Source: Aquipuribacter hungaricus
Lineage (GTDB): Bacteria; Actinomycetota; Actinomycetes; Actinomycetales; JBBAYJ01
Assembly: GCF_042663885.1 (NCBI RefSeq)
Contig: NZ_JBHSXV010000001.1
Length of the DNA: 64,000 bases
Strand: one strand, 5' to 3'
Shown here: positions 54,716 through 62,880 of the stretch, in pieces
How the letters are laid out: every line of letters starts with the position of its first letter
How positions within the stretch are numbered: the stretch's first letter is position 1
The notes under the pieces: model-generated
What the model saw: only the letters and a program-made list of their open reading frames with translations
Told to the model about the DNA's origin: nothing
Databases searched by the model: none
Program-made: the position numbers and the translations under genes

Positions 54716-55063
54716 TCAGGCGGACCGGGGCAGCTTGCCGTCGCGGAGCAGCGACAGCCGCTCCTCGAGCAGCACCTCGAGCTCGGCGATGGTGCGCCGC
54801 TCGAGGAGCATGTCCCAGTGCGTCCGCTGGGGCCGCGTGGGCTTGGGCTCGGGGCGCGACGCGTCCCGCAGCAGGGCCTCGGCCCCGCACCGGCACTCCC
54901 ACAGCGCCGGGACCTCGGCCTCGACCGAGAAGGGCACGACCACGGTGTGGCCGTTGGGACAGATGTACGTCGCGGGGCGGCGGGGGGCCGCCTCCACCCC
55001 GGTGTCGGACTCCATGCTGACGCCCCCGAGCCGAGAACCACGCAGGCTGCTTCGCTCAGCCAT
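54716..55063 (-). CDS. rbpA: RNA polymerase-binding protein RbpA
   Basis: A 115-residue actinobacterial transcription factor that binds the principal sigma factor and stabilises the open complex. The N-terminal tail is followed by a core domain with YICPNGHTVVVPF and WECRCGAEALL (zinc-type cysteines and histidine). The basic linker precedes the sigma-interaction domain, including THWDMLLERRTIAELEVLLEERLSLLRDGKL, with the conserved Arg pair. A perfect ribosome site (ggaggt) precedes the ATG. The upstream SigR/SigH-like promoter agrees with known thiol-stress control of rbpA in Streptomyces. Confidence 0.96.
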   Translation of the reverse strand: MAERSSLRGSRLGGVSMESDTGVEAAPRRPATYICPNGHTVVVPFSVEAEVPALWECRCGAEALLRDASRPEPKPTRPQRTHWDMLLERRTIAELEVLLEERLSLLRDGKLPRSA

Positions 55064-55127
55064 CTCACACCTCCGTCTGGCAGCGGCGCGCTCCCGGACG
55101 GGTGCGCCACCACTGCTACGTCACCAG

Positions 55128-55153
55128 AACGCCTCCCGGATGCACGGTGTTCC
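55128..55153 (-). promoter_or_regulatory. SigR/SigH-type promoter of rbpA
   Basis: On the minus strand GGAAC (55153-55149), exactly 18 bases, then GTT (55130-55128). This matches the -35 and -10 of oxidative/thiol-stress ECF sigma factors SigR (Streptomyces) and SigH (mycobacteria). The predicted start lies about 55-60 bases before the rbpA ATG. Confidence 0.6.
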
Positions 55154-55221
55154 GGTATGTCCCCCTGCGGCGGCGGTGCTGCTGGTCACAGGCGGGACGG
55201 GAATGGTATGGACGGCGCTGC

Positions 55222-56631
55222 CTAGACGACCTCGGGGACCTCGTTGCCGGCGTCGGTGATGCCCTTGCGGACGTCGACGCGCAGCAGCAGCAGCCCGCCG
55301 AGGACGAAGAACGCGACGACCGCGAGGATGCTCAGCCGGAACGAGCCGGTCACCTGCTGGACGATGCCGAAGGTCAGCGTGCCGAACCACGACGTCCCGC
55401 GCTCGGCCGCCTGGTAGAGGCTGAAGTACTCGGCCTGCTTGCCGTAGGGGACGAGCTGGCTGTACAGGGACCGGCTCAGCGCCTGCGTCCCGCCGAGCAC
55501 CAGCCCGATGCCGGCGCCGAGCGCGACGAACGGGACCAGCTGCCCGGCGGGCAGGAGGTAGGCGGCGCCGACCACGGCGGTCCACACGACGAGGCTCAGC
55601 AGGATCGCCCGCTTGGCCCCGGTCGTCCGGGCCAGCCGGCCGAAGAGCAGCGCGCCGACGAAGGCGACGGCCTGCACGACGACGATGACGAGGATGAGCT
55701 GCTCGGTGGCGAACCCCAGCTCGACCGAGCCGTAGATGCTCGACACCGCGATGACGGTCTGCACGCCGTCGTTGAACAGCACGTACGCCCCGAGGAACAG
55801 CAGGGTCTGCGGGTACCGCCGGGCCTCCCTGGCGGTGTCGGCGAGCTGCCGGACGGTCCCGCCGACGAGGCCCGCGACCCCCGCCTGGCGGCCGCCGACG
55901 ACGTCGACCGCGGGCCGGTCCCTGAGCCCGAGGAACGGCACGAGCGTGAAGCCGGCCCACCAGAGCCCCGCCGAGGCGAGGCTGACCCGCACGGCCTGGC
56001 CGTCGCTGAGCCCGAGCGACCCGGCCCCCAGGACGACGCCGAGGTTGACGACGAGCAGCAGGAACCCGCCGAGGTAGCCCAGGGCCCAGCCGCGGCTGGA
56101 CACCCGGTCGCGCTCGTCCGGCGCGGCGACGTCGACGAGGATGGCGTCGTACACCGTGAGGGAGGCCGCCAGGCAGGCGTTGCCCACCACGAGCAGCGCC
56201 GCCCCGGCCGCCCAGGCGCTGCCGCTGACCAGGACCAGGCACGTCGCGGCGGCGGCGCCCGCCCAGGCGAACCCGGCCATGAGCACCCGCTTGCGCCCCG
56301 ACCGGTCGGCGACGGCGCCGACGAGGGGCAGCAGGAGCGCGATGAGGACCGTGGAGATGCTGATGAGGAACGCGACGAGGCTGTCGGGCGAGACGTCGAC
56401 GAGGCCCAGCAGCGCCACGGTCCCGCCGCACCGCGCTCCCTCGGCGAGGTCGGGGCACGCGGCCTCGGTCGCCAGCGCCGTGAGGTAGGGACCGACGAGG
56501 ACGGTGCCGACGGTGGTGACGAAGGCCGAGTTCGCCCAGTCGTAGACGTACCAGGACCGCTGCTCGCGGCGGCGGGCCGCGGGGTCGGCGAGCGGGCCCG
56601 GGGGGACGGTGCGGTGCTGCGCGACGGCCAC
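55222..56631 (-). CDS. MFS transporter, UMF1/Atg22-like family
   Basis: A 469-residue, roughly 12-helix permease. The N-terminus RSWYVYDWANSAFVTTVGTVLVGPYL is the signature of the UMF1 family, related to yeast vacuolar Atg22. ADRSGRKRVLMAGFAWAG is the standard cytoplasmic loop, and LVLGGTQALSRSLYSQLVPYGKQAEYFSLYQAAERGTSWFG is the conserved central segment. The substrate is not established for bacterial members. It is the last gene of the SGNH-GDPD-MFS series, six bases after the GDPD stop. Confidence 0.9.
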   Translation of the reverse strand: MAVAQHRTVPPGPLADPAARRREQRSWYVYDWANSAFVTTVGTVLVGPYLTALATEAACPDLAEGARCGGTVALLGLVDVSPDSLVAFLISISTVLIALLLPLVGAVADRSGRKRVLMAGFAWAGAAAATCLVLVSGSAWAAGAALLVVGNACLAASLTVYDAILVDVAAPDERDRVSSRGWALGYLGGFLLLVVNLGVVLGAGSLGLSDGQAVRVSLASAGLWWAGFTLVPFLGLRDRPAVDVVGGRQAGVAGLVGGTVRQLADTAREARRYPQTLLFLGAYVLFNDGVQTVIAVSSIYGSVELGFATEQLILVIVVVQAVAFVGALLFGRLARTTGAKRAILLSLVVWTAVVGAAYLLPAGQLVPFVALGAGIGLVLGGTQALSRSLYSQLVPYGKQAEYFSLYQAAERGTSWFGTLTFGIVQQVTGSFRLSILAVVAFFVLGGLLLLRVDVRKGITDAGNEVPEVV

Positions 56632-56637
56632 GGCCGG

Positions 56638-57528
56638 TCATCCTGCCCGTCGGGAGAGCACCTGGGAGAGCAGGTCCGCGCGGTCGCTCATCAGGCCGTC
56701 GACGCCGAGGTCGAGCAGCCGGTCCATGTCCCCGGCGTCGTCGACGGTCCACACGTGCACCTGCAGCCCGACGTCGTGCGCGAGCCGCAGCAGGCGGGGC
56801 GTGACGACCCGGAGCCGGCCCGCGTGCTCGGGGACCTGCAGGGCGTCCGCGCCCCCGGCCGCGCGCACGAGCAGGCTGCGGCCCAGCGGGGCGGACAGCC
56901 GCTCCAGCGCCGCCGCCAGGCGTGCACCCGCGCTGGCGGCCATGCCGGCGGAGCGGGCGACGCCGGGAGCGAGCAGCTGCACCGCCCGCGACCGGCGGCC
57001 GTCGAACGAGGCGACGACGGTGCGGTCCTCGGCGCCGGCCCGGCGGACCGCGTCGGCGAGGGCGCGGACGGCGCGGGCGTCCTTGACGTCGATGTTGAGG
57101 ACCGCGCCGGGGAAGGCCTCGAGCACGGCCTCGACCCGCGGGACCGGGTGCAGCCCGGCCACCCGCACGCCTGCGAGCTCGGCCCACGTCATCGCCTGCA
57201 CGGGCACGGCGCGCCCGGTGGTGCGGGCGAGGTCGGGGTCGTGCAGGACCACGGCGACGCCGTCCGCGGTGGCCTGGACGTCGGTCTCCAGGTGGGTGAG
57301 GCCCAGCTCCAGGGCCGCGGCGAACGCCTCGAGGGTGTTCTCCCAGACGTGGCGGTGCGGGGCGGCCTCCGCCGGCTTCCCGTCCGGCGTCCCGTCCGGC
57401 GTCCGGTCGGGCGGCCCGTCCGGCTCGGACCCGCCGGCGGACAGCGGCGTCCAGCCGCGGTGGGCGAAGCCGAGCGGCGTGCCGCGCAGCGCGGGGTGCG
57501 GCGGGCGGCTGCCCGTGGGGCTGGTCAC
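56638..57528 (-). CDS. Glycerophosphodiester phosphodiesterase
   Basis: A 296-residue TIM-barrel enzyme that hydrolyses glycerophosphodiesters to glycerol 3-phosphate and an alcohol. Motifs are GFAHRGW, WENTLEAFAAALELGLTHLETDVQATADGVAVVLHD with the catalytic histidines and metal-binding Glu/Asp, NIDVKD, and QVHVWTVDDAGDMDRLLDLGVDGLMSDR. An acidic Pro/Asp/Gly insert (about residues 30-52) contains short PDG/PDR repeats. No signal peptide is seen, so it is likely cytoplasmic. The GTG start overlaps the stop of the SGNH gene. Confidence 0.9.
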   Translation of the reverse strand: MTSPTGSRPPHPALRGTPLGFAHRGWTPLSAGGSEPDGPPDRTPDGTPDGKPAEAAPHRHVWENTLEAFAAALELGLTHLETDVQATADGVAVVLHDPDLARTTGRAVPVQAMTWAELAGVRVAGLHPVPRVEAVLEAFPGAVLNIDVKDARAVRALADAVRRAGAEDRTVVASFDGRRSRAVQLLAPGVARSAGMAASAGARLAAALERLSAPLGRSLLVRAAGGADALQVPEHAGRLRVVTPRLLRLAHDVGLQVHVWTVDDAGDMDRLLDLGVDGLMSDRADLLSQVLSRRAG

Positions 57529-58304
57529 GGGGCGACCTCCGGGACGGCGGGGACGGCGGGCTCGGGGTCCGACGCCGCGACCGCGGCGCGGAAGGCGGCG
57601 ACGTAGCCGGCGTAGCCCTGGTCGGAGGGGTGGAAGAAGTCGCCGGCGTAGTCGGCGATGCCCGGCCCGGCCGTGGCCGCCTCGAGCGCCACAGGGACCA
57701 GGTCCGGGCGTGCGGCAACCTCCTCGCGCACCACCCGCGACAGCGCGGCCGCCCGGGCCCGGTCCTCGCCGCCGCCGAAGTCCGGCAGGTCGGCGACCAG
57801 GCTGCCGGGGGGCAGCGCGTCCAGCACGGGGGAGAGCTCGGCCCGGAACTGCTCCGACTGCAGGTCCCCGACGTCGTTGGCGCCCACGGCCAGGGTCACC
57901 AGGCCGAGCGGCGTGCCCTCCGCGGCGAGCTCGCCGAGCAGCCGGCGGAAGGCGGGCAGCTGGTCCTCGGCGAGCTCGGCGGTGGTCGCCCCGGTCACGG
58001 ACAGGTTGACGACGCGGACCGTCCCGCCGGTCCGGTCCTCGAGGTCCTCGGCGAGCACGGCGACGAACGACGTCTCCGGCCGCGAGCTGCCGATGCCCTG
58101 GGACAGCGAGTCGCCGAGCGCGACCTGCACCACGGCGCCGGGCTCCCGCGCCCGGTCCTGCCAGTACTCCGCACGGGGCCCGATGGTCGCCACGACGAGC
58201 AGGCCCCGCACCACGAGGACGGCCACGGCCAGCAGGACGGCGACCAGCACGGCGACGACCGCCGCCACGGGGGGCCGCCGCCACCACGGCCCCGCAGCGC
58301 TCAT
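57525..58304 (-). CDS. Membrane-anchored SGNH/GDSL hydrolase
   Basis: A 259-residue hydrolase with one N-terminal transmembrane helix (about residues 12-38) and an extracytoplasmic SGNH domain. Block I is VALGDSLSQGIG (nucleophile Ser), the Gly block is VTGATTAELA, block III is LAVGANDVGD and block V is DFFHPSDQGYAGY with Asp and His. Such proteins are esterases, lysophospholipases or deacetylases. Its partner genes (GDPD, UMF1 permease) suggest lipid or glycerol turnover. The ATG is preceded by a leaderless promoter. Confidence 0.88.
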   Translation of the reverse strand: MSAAGPWWRRPPVAAVVAVLVAVLLAVAVLVVRGLLVVATIGPRAEYWQDRAREPGAVVQVALGDSLSQGIGSSRPETSFVAVLAEDLEDRTGGTVRVVNLSVTGATTAELAEDQLPAFRRLLGELAAEGTPLGLVTLAVGANDVGDLQSEQFRAELSPVLDALPPGSLVADLPDFGGGEDRARAAALSRVVREEVAARPDLVPVALEAATAGPGIADYAGDFFHPSDQGYAGYVAAFRAAVAASDPEPAVPAVPEVAP

Positions 58305-58311
58305 GCGCGAC

Positions 58312-58317
58312 AGGGTA
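58312..58317 (-). promoter_or_regulatory. Leaderless -10 box for the SGNH hydrolase
   Basis: Minus-strand TACCCT ends seven bases before the ATG at 58304. Confidence 0.5.
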
Positions 58318-58348
58318 GGTCCCGCGCGACGGCCCGGCGGGTCTGTCG

Positions 58349-58354
58349 TAGCGT
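58349..58354 (+). promoter_or_regulatory. Leaderless -10 box for the aldo/keto reductase
   Basis: TAGCGT ends six bases before the GTG at 58361. The two divergent -10 boxes share a 56-base intergenic region. Confidence 0.55.
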
Positions 58355-58360
58355 CCTGCC

Positions 58361-59347
58361 GTGCCCGAGCCGACGCAGCCGACCGACATGCCCGACATGA
58401 CCTACCGCCACCTCGGCGACTCCGGACTCGTGGTGTCCACGGTGGGCCTGGGCGGGAACACCTTCGGCGCCCGGATCGACGCCGCGACCACCCGGTCGGT
58501 GGTCGCCGCGGCCCTCGACGCCGGGGTCACCCTGGTGGACTGCGCCGAGCTGTACGGCGCCGAGCCGGGGCAGAGCGAGACGCTGCTCGGGGAGGCGCTG
58601 CGCGGCCGCCGCGACGAGGTGGTGCTCGCGACCAAGTTCGGCCACCCGGCGGGCCGCCCCGGCGCGCCCGCGTGGGAGGCGCACGGGTCGCGCTCGTCGG
58701 TCCGGCGCTCGCTCGAGGGGTCGCTGCGCCGGCTCGGGACCGACCACGTCGACCTCTACCAGATGCACACCCCGGACCCCTCGACGCCGGTGGAGGAGAC
58801 CCTCACCGTGCTCGACGACCTGGTCCGCGAGGGCAAGGTCCGCTACACCGGCTCGTCGAACTTCGCCGCCTGGCAGGTGGTGGACGCCGACCGGGCCGCC
58901 GAGGCGCTGGGCACCGAGCGGTTCGTCTCCGCCCAGAACGGCTACAACCTGCTGGACCGGCGGGTCGAGGACGAGCTGGTGCCCGCCTGCGAGCACGTCG
59001 GGGTCGGGCTGCTGCCGTACTACCCGCTCGCCTCGGGCCTGCTGTCCGGCAAGTACCGCCGCGGCGAGCAGGCGCCCGAGGGCTCGCGCCTGGCCGACCC
59101 CCGGATGGCCGCCCGCCTGGCCGCCGCGGACTTCGGCACGATCGAGGCCCTGGAGGCGTTCGCCGCCGCCCGCGGGCTGGACCTGCTCACCGTCGCCCTC
59201 GGGGGGCTCGCCGCCCAGCCCGCGGTCGGCAGCGTCATCGCCGGTGCGACGTCTCCGGAGCAGGTGCTCGCCAACGTCCGTGCCGGGCTGTGGGAGCCGA
59301 CGCTGGAGGACCTCGCCGAGCTGGAGGAGATCAGCGGCAGGGCCTGA
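58361..59347 (+). CDS. Aldo/keto reductase
   Basis: A 328-residue NADPH-dependent TIM-barrel oxidoreductase of the YajO/GPR group. The tetrad is visible: Asp in LVDCAELYG, Tyr in the same segment, Lys in VLATKFGHP and His in LYQMHTPD. The C-terminal cofactor part has SVIAGATSPEQVLANV. The physiological substrate is unknown. An alternative start is the internal ATG of MTYRHLGDSGL, but the leaderless promoter supports GTG 58361. Confidence 0.9.
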   Translation: MPEPTQPTDMPDMTYRHLGDSGLVVSTVGLGGNTFGARIDAATTRSVVAAALDAGVTLVDCAELYGAEPGQSETLLGEALRGRRDEVVLATKFGHPAGRPGAPAWEAHGSRSSVRRSLEGSLRRLGTDHVDLYQMHTPDPSTPVEETLTVLDDLVREGKVRYTGSSNFAAWQVVDADRAAEALGTERFVSAQNGYNLLDRRVEDELVPACEHVGVGLLPYYPLASGLLSGKYRRGEQAPEGSRLADPRMAARLAAADFGTIEALEAFAAARGLDLLTVALGGLAAQPAVGSVIAGATSPEQVLANVRAGLWEPTLEDLAELEEISGRA

Positions 59348-59349
59348 CC

Positions 59350-59952
59350 GTGACGGCTCGGTCCGGGGAGGCGGAGGGTGCGGCAGGGGCCGTGCCCCCC
59401 GGGCCGCTGCTGGGGCGGGCGGAGGCCTGGTCGGTGCTCGCCCGCGCGCTGCTGTCCGGCGGGCGGCGCGACCGGGCCCTGGTCGCGGCCCGCACGGCGC
59501 TCGCGCTCCTGGACCGGGCCGACGCCGGCGACGACCTGCTCGATGCCGCCCGCGCCCTCGTCGAGGCGTCGACCGGGCCCGACGTGGTCCCGCTGCACGT
59601 CGACATGGCGGGCGGCGGGGGAGGGCCCGACCCGGGCTCAGGCGAGGCGCGCGCGGTGTGGCTGGGGGCGGGCGACCCGGTCCTGGCGATGATGGGCTGG
59701 GTGGAGCGCGACGGTGCGCTCGAGGTCGTCCGCGTGGTGGCCCCCGGGACACGGCGCGGTCGCCGCGCCTTCGCCGCCCTGGTGGCCGCGCTGCCGGAGC
59801 AGGTGCCCGTGGAGGTGGTGCTGCCCGCCCGCGACCCCGCGCTGCTCCGCGCGTGCCGCCGGGCGGGCTTCGAGGCCGTCGAGGGCTCGGTCAGTGCTCG
59901 TGGCCACGTCGGGGGGAGCCTCCGGGTGCGTCGCGGCGGTGGTGCGACGTGA
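59350..59952 (+). CDS. Hypothetical protein, GNAT-like C-terminus
   Basis: A 200-residue soluble protein starting with a GTG two bases after the aldo/keto reductase stop. The first 80 residues look like a helical hairpin of tetratricopeptide type (RAEAWSVLARALLSGGRRDRALVAARTAL). The second half resembles part of an acetyltransferase fold: VVRVVAPGTRRGRRAFAALVAALP and ARDPALLRACRRAGFEAVEGS echo the acyl-CoA loop and the closing helix of GNAT proteins, but the glycine pattern is incomplete. Catalysis is uncertain. It overlaps the 3' end of the convergent CDF gene by 62 bases. Confidence 0.55.
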   Translation: MTARSGEAEGAAGAVPPGPLLGRAEAWSVLARALLSGGRRDRALVAARTALALLDRADAGDDLLDAARALVEASTGPDVVPLHVDMAGGGGGPDPGSGEARAVWLGAGDPVLAMMGWVERDGALEVVRVVAPGTRRGRRAFAALVAALPEQVPVEVVLPARDPALLRACRRAGFEAVEGSVSARGHVGGSLRVRRGGGAT

Positions 59953-61045
59953 GCCCGTGCGGGTCCCCGTGCTCCTCGCCGAGCGTGGGGCCGACGTGCA
60001 CCGTGACGTCGTCGAGGCCCTTGACCGCGTGCAGCAGCTCGTGGCGGGCCGCCTCGGAGATGTCGTGCGCGGCCCGGACGTCCAGGTCGGGGTCGACGGT
60101 GACGTCGGCCTCCGCGCGGACGCGGTGACCGGTCCAGCGCATCCGCACGCCCTCGACGTGCTCCACGCCGGGCACCGCCGCGAGCACCTGCTCGGCGTGG
60201 TCGACCATCGCCGGGTCGACGGCGTCGAGCAGCCGGCGCAGCACGTCGCGGGCGGCCCCGACGAGGATGACGAGGATCGCCACGGTGATGGCCAGCCCGA
60301 CCAGCGGGTCGGCCAGCGGGAAGCCGAGCGAGACCCCGACGGCGCTCGCGACGACGCCGAGGCTGGTGAACCCGTCGGTGCGGGCGTGGTTGCCGTCGGC
60401 GACGAGCGCGGCCGAGCCGATGCGCCGGCCCACCCGGATCCGGTAGACGGCCACGGCCTCGTTGCCGACGAACCCGATGACCCCGGCGAGCGCCACGAGC
60501 AGGACGTTGTCGTAGCCGCGGGGGTCGGCGAAGGCGCGGACGGACTCGAACCCGACGACGACCGCCGAGGCGAGGATGAACAGGACGATGACGATGCCGG
60601 CGAGGTCCTCCACCCGGCCCAGCCCGTAGGTGAACCGCCGGCTCGGCGGGCGCCGCAGCAGGACGAACGCGATCCACAGCGGGATCGACGTGAACGCGTC
60701 GGAGACGTTGTGGATGGTGTCGGCGAGCAGGGCGACGCTGCCGCTCACCAGGAAGACGACGACCTGCAGCACCGCCGTCACCGCGAGCAGCAGCAGGCTG
60801 ATCTTCGTGGCCCGGATGCCCGCCGCGGACGTGACGAGGGCGTCGTCCACGGAGTCGGCGTGGTCGTGGCTGTGCGGCCGCACCGCGTGGACCAGGCCGG
60901 CCCAGGCGCGGGCGAGCGGGCCGCCGGGGGCGTGGTCGTGACCGTGGTCGTCGCTGCCCGCGGGGCCGTGGTCGTGGCCGTGGTCGTCGGTGCCCACGGG
61001 CCCGTGCTCCGGGCGGTCGCCGTGCGGGTGGTCGTCGGTGCTCAT
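59891..61045 (-). CDS. Cation diffusion facilitator metal exporter
   Basis: A 384-residue zinc/cobalt/cadmium-type efflux protein with six transmembrane helices (about residues 75-270). The metal site is visible in LLADTIHNVSDAFTS and LVADGNHARTDGFTS (H-x3-D in each). A cytoplasmic domain (about 275-360) and a His-rich C-terminal end follow. The N-terminal 60 residues are a His/Asp-rich metal-binding tail with a duplicated GP-x-G-x-DDHGHDH unit. The ATG overlaps the stop of the ArsR gene (ATGA), so regulator and exporter are coupled. Confidence 0.92.
   Translation of the reverse strand: MSTDDHPHGDRPEHGPVGTDDHGHDHGPAGSDDHGHDHAPGGPLARAWAGLVHAVRPHSHDHADSVDDALVTSAAGIRATKISLLLLAVTAVLQVVVFLVSGSVALLADTIHNVSDAFTSIPLWIAFVLLRRPPSRRFTYGLGRVEDLAGIVIVLFILASAVVVGFESVRAFADPRGYDNVLLVALAGVIGFVGNEAVAVYRIRVGRRIGSAALVADGNHARTDGFTSLGVVASAVGVSLGFPLADPLVGLAITVAILVILVGAARDVLRRLLDAVDPAMVDHAEQVLAAVPGVEHVEGVRMRWTGHRVRAEADVTVDPDLDVRAAHDISEAARHELLHAVKGLDDVTVHVGPTLGEEHGDPHGLTSHHRRDAPGGSPRRGHEH
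60931..61002. repeat. Tandem 36-base repeat encoding a His-rich metal-binding tail
   Basis: Two adjacent 36-base units (60931-60966 and 60967-61002) differ at four positions and encode two copies of a twelve-residue His/Asp/Gly unit in the CDF exporter N-terminus. The number of units may vary between strains. Confidence 0.85.
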
Positions 61046-61392
61046 GCGGGCTCCTCGGCGTGCTCGGCGTGGGACAGGGCGTCGACGACGAGGTGCCCCA
61101 CGTGGTCGGTGCGCAACCGGTACCAGACGGTCGTCCCCTCGCGGCGCGTGCGCACCAGCCGCGCCAGGCGGAGCTTGGCCAGGTGCTGCGACACGGCGGG
61201 CGCGGGCCGCTCCACCAGCGAGGCCAGCTCGTTGACCGAGCGCTCGCCGTCGCGCAGGAACCACACCAGCGACAACCGGGTCGGGTCCGCGAGCAGCCGG
61301 AAGACCGTCGCGGCGGCACCGGCCCGGTCCTCGTCGAGGAGCGCACCGTGGTCGTGCCCGCCGGTCGGGCGAGGCTGCGTGTCTGCGTGCAC
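61042..61392 (-). CDS. ArsR/SmtB-family metal-responsive repressor
   Basis: A 116-residue winged-helix repressor. The DNA-binding part is LLADPTRLSLVWFLRDGERSVNELASLVERPAPAVSQHLAKLRLARLVRTRREGTTVWYRL. The C-terminal helix TDHVGHLVVDALSHAEH has His spacing like the alpha-5 metal site of zinc and cobalt sensors such as CzrA, and the N-terminus contains GGHDHG. It should release the promoter of the coupled CDF exporter when metal is high. GTG at 61392 lies inside a palindromic operator. Confidence 0.88.
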   Translation of the reverse strand: MHADTQPRPTGGHDHGALLDEDRAGAAATVFRLLADPTRLSLVWFLRDGERSVNELASLVERPAPAVSQHLAKLRLARLVRTRREGTTVWYRLRTDHVGHLVVDALSHAEHAEEPA

Positions 61393-61400
61393 ACGCAGAC
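61381..61400. promoter_or_regulatory. Operator of the arsR-CDF operon
   Basis: Nine-base arms GTCTGCGTG and CACGCAGAC around a two-base centre form an inverted repeat. It covers the GTG start codon of the repressor and its presumed transcription start. The poor -10 match CACAGT (minus strand) lies just upstream of the start codon. Position and symmetry fit autorepression. Confidence 0.6.
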
Positions 61401-61469
61401 TGTGCCATGCGCGGGGTCGGGCGACCAGCCCCGGTGGTGCCGCCGGCGGCGCGGCGCCAGGCTGACCGG

Positions 61470-62231
61470 GTGACCTCCTCCGACAGCACCGGCCCCTCCG
61501 TCACCCCGGACGACGGGGGAGGTGCCCGCCGGCCGGGCGGCCAGGTGCTGCTGCAGGGCGGGGGCGAGATGCGCGAGGGCACCCGGGCCATGGACGCCGC
61601 CTTCCTCGCCGAGGCCCCTCCCGGGCCGGTCGTCGTGCTCCTCGGGGCGGCGACCCCCGGCAGCGACCACGCCCGGGCATCGGCGCGGGCGCTGCGCTAC
61701 CACGAGGCCCTGGTCGGCGATCGCGGGCTGGTCGTGGCCCCGCACCCCGAGGACGACCTCGCCGGCTGCGTCGGGCTGGTCGCGGGGGCGGCGGTCGTGG
61801 TGCTCCCGGGCGGCTCCCCGGTCCGCCTGCTCGACGGGCTGCGCGCGGACGGCGGACGCCTGGGCGCGGCGCTGGTGGCCCGGCACGCCGCCGGGGCGTC
61901 GCTGTCCGGGTCGTCGGCGGGGGCCATGGTGCTCTGCGCCCGGGCTGCGCAGCCGGACCGCAGCGGACCCTCCGGCCTCGTCGTCCACGACGGGCTCGGC
62001 CTGGTCCCCGGGCTCGCCGTGGTCCACGACGACGGCAGCGGCGACGGTCGCTGGCGGGACCCGGCCGACCCGGACGGTCCTCGCTGGGGGCTCCCCGAGC
62101 AGGGCGGCGTGCTGGTCGCCGACGGTCTCGTCCGCGCCGTCGGCCGCGGCCCGGCGAGGCTGCTGCGGCGGGGGAGCAGCACCGTGCTCGGCGGCGACCC
62201 GGTGCCGCTGGACGACCTGCTCGCCGGCTGA
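61470..62231 (+). CDS. Cyanophycinase-like peptidase, family S51
   Basis: A 253-residue class I glutamine-amidotransferase-like serine peptidase related to cyanophycinase and dipeptidase E. The nucleophile lies in SLSGSSAGAMVLCARA. Supporting segments are LLQGGGEMREGTRAMDAAFL near the start and VVVLPGGSPVRLLDGLR. No cyanophycin synthetase is present in the window, so the substrate is probably another Asp-containing peptide. I chose GTG 61470 because a weak CAGGCT -10 lies six bases upstream; an ATG at 61407 would extend it into the arsR operator region. Confidence 0.8.
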   Translation: MTSSDSTGPSVTPDDGGGARRPGGQVLLQGGGEMREGTRAMDAAFLAEAPPGPVVVLLGAATPGSDHARASARALRYHEALVGDRGLVVAPHPEDDLAGCVGLVAGAAVVVLPGGSPVRLLDGLRADGGRLGAALVARHAAGASLSGSSAGAMVLCARAAQPDRSGPSGLVVHDGLGLVPGLAVVHDDGSGDGRWRDPADPDGPRWGLPEQGGVLVADGLVRAVGRGPARLLRRGSSTVLGGDPVPLDDLLAG

Positions 62232-62307
62232 CGCGGCCCTCGGGTCCGGGGTCCTCCCCGGCCGGCACCGTCGGGGGTGCTGACGGGGTTCTGTCGGGGC
62301 CCGGGCC

Positions 62308-62313
62308 TAGCGT
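62308..62313 (+). promoter_or_regulatory. Leaderless -10 box for the DinB-family protein
   Basis: TAGCGT ends six bases before the ATG at 62320 without a ribosome site. Confidence 0.55.
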
Positions 62314-62319
62314 CCCGCC

Positions 62320-62868
62320 ATGACGGACAGCAGGCCCTGGGAACCACCGCTCGCCGGCACCGACGCCGAGCAGCTCGTCGGCAGCCTCGAGCGGCTCCGC
62401 ACCACGTTCCGGTGGAAGGCCGACGGGCTCGACCGTGACGGGCTGACCGTGCGCGTGGGCGCCTCGACGCTCACCCTGGGCGGCCTGCTCAAGCACCTCG
62501 CGGCCGTGGAGGACGAGGTCTTCACCTGGCGGCTGGCCGGGCGGCCGCCGGTCGACGACTGGCCCCACGACGACCCGGGCTGGCCCTTCCGCACCGCGGC
62601 GGACGACGAGCCGGACGCGCTGTACCGGCGCTGGGACGCCGCGGTCGCCCGGTCGCGCGACCGCCTGGCCGAGGCCCTCGGCGCCGGGGACCTCGACCAG
62701 CCCGTCCACATGGCCGACGGCGACGACCACGCCAGCCTGCGGCGCCTGCTGTGCGACCTGCTCGAGGAGTACGGCCGCCACACCGGTCACGCCGACCTGC
62801 TGCGCGAGGCCGTCGACGGCCGGGTCGGGGAGGACCCGCCGGACGGGTGGTCCCCGGTGTCCGGCTGA
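62320..62868 (+). CDS. DinB/DUF664 family protein
   Basis: A 182-residue four-helix-bundle protein of the DinB superfamily, DUF664 branch, which includes mycothiol- and bacillithiol-dependent enzymes. The metal-site histidines are expected in LGGLLKHLAAVEDEVF and EEYGRHTGHADLLREAVDGR, the DUF664 signature. The typical hydrophobic/charged FRWKADGLDRDGL N-terminus is present. Many actinomycete genomes have numerous paralogues with unknown substrates. Confidence 0.85.
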   Translation: MTDSRPWEPPLAGTDAEQLVGSLERLRTTFRWKADGLDRDGLTVRVGASTLTLGGLLKHLAAVEDEVFTWRLAGRPPVDDWPHDDPGWPFRTAADDEPDALYRRWDAAVARSRDRLAEALGAGDLDQPVHMADGDDHASLRRLLCDLLEEYGRHTGHADLLREAVDGRVGEDPPDGWSPVSG

Positions 62869-62880
62869 GCGGCCCGCCCC

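Noticed and set aside
55197..55204. GGGAAT on the plus strand as a second SigR-type -35 box
   Set aside because: No GTT at the right spacing, and it would point into the 3' end of the convergent MFS gene.
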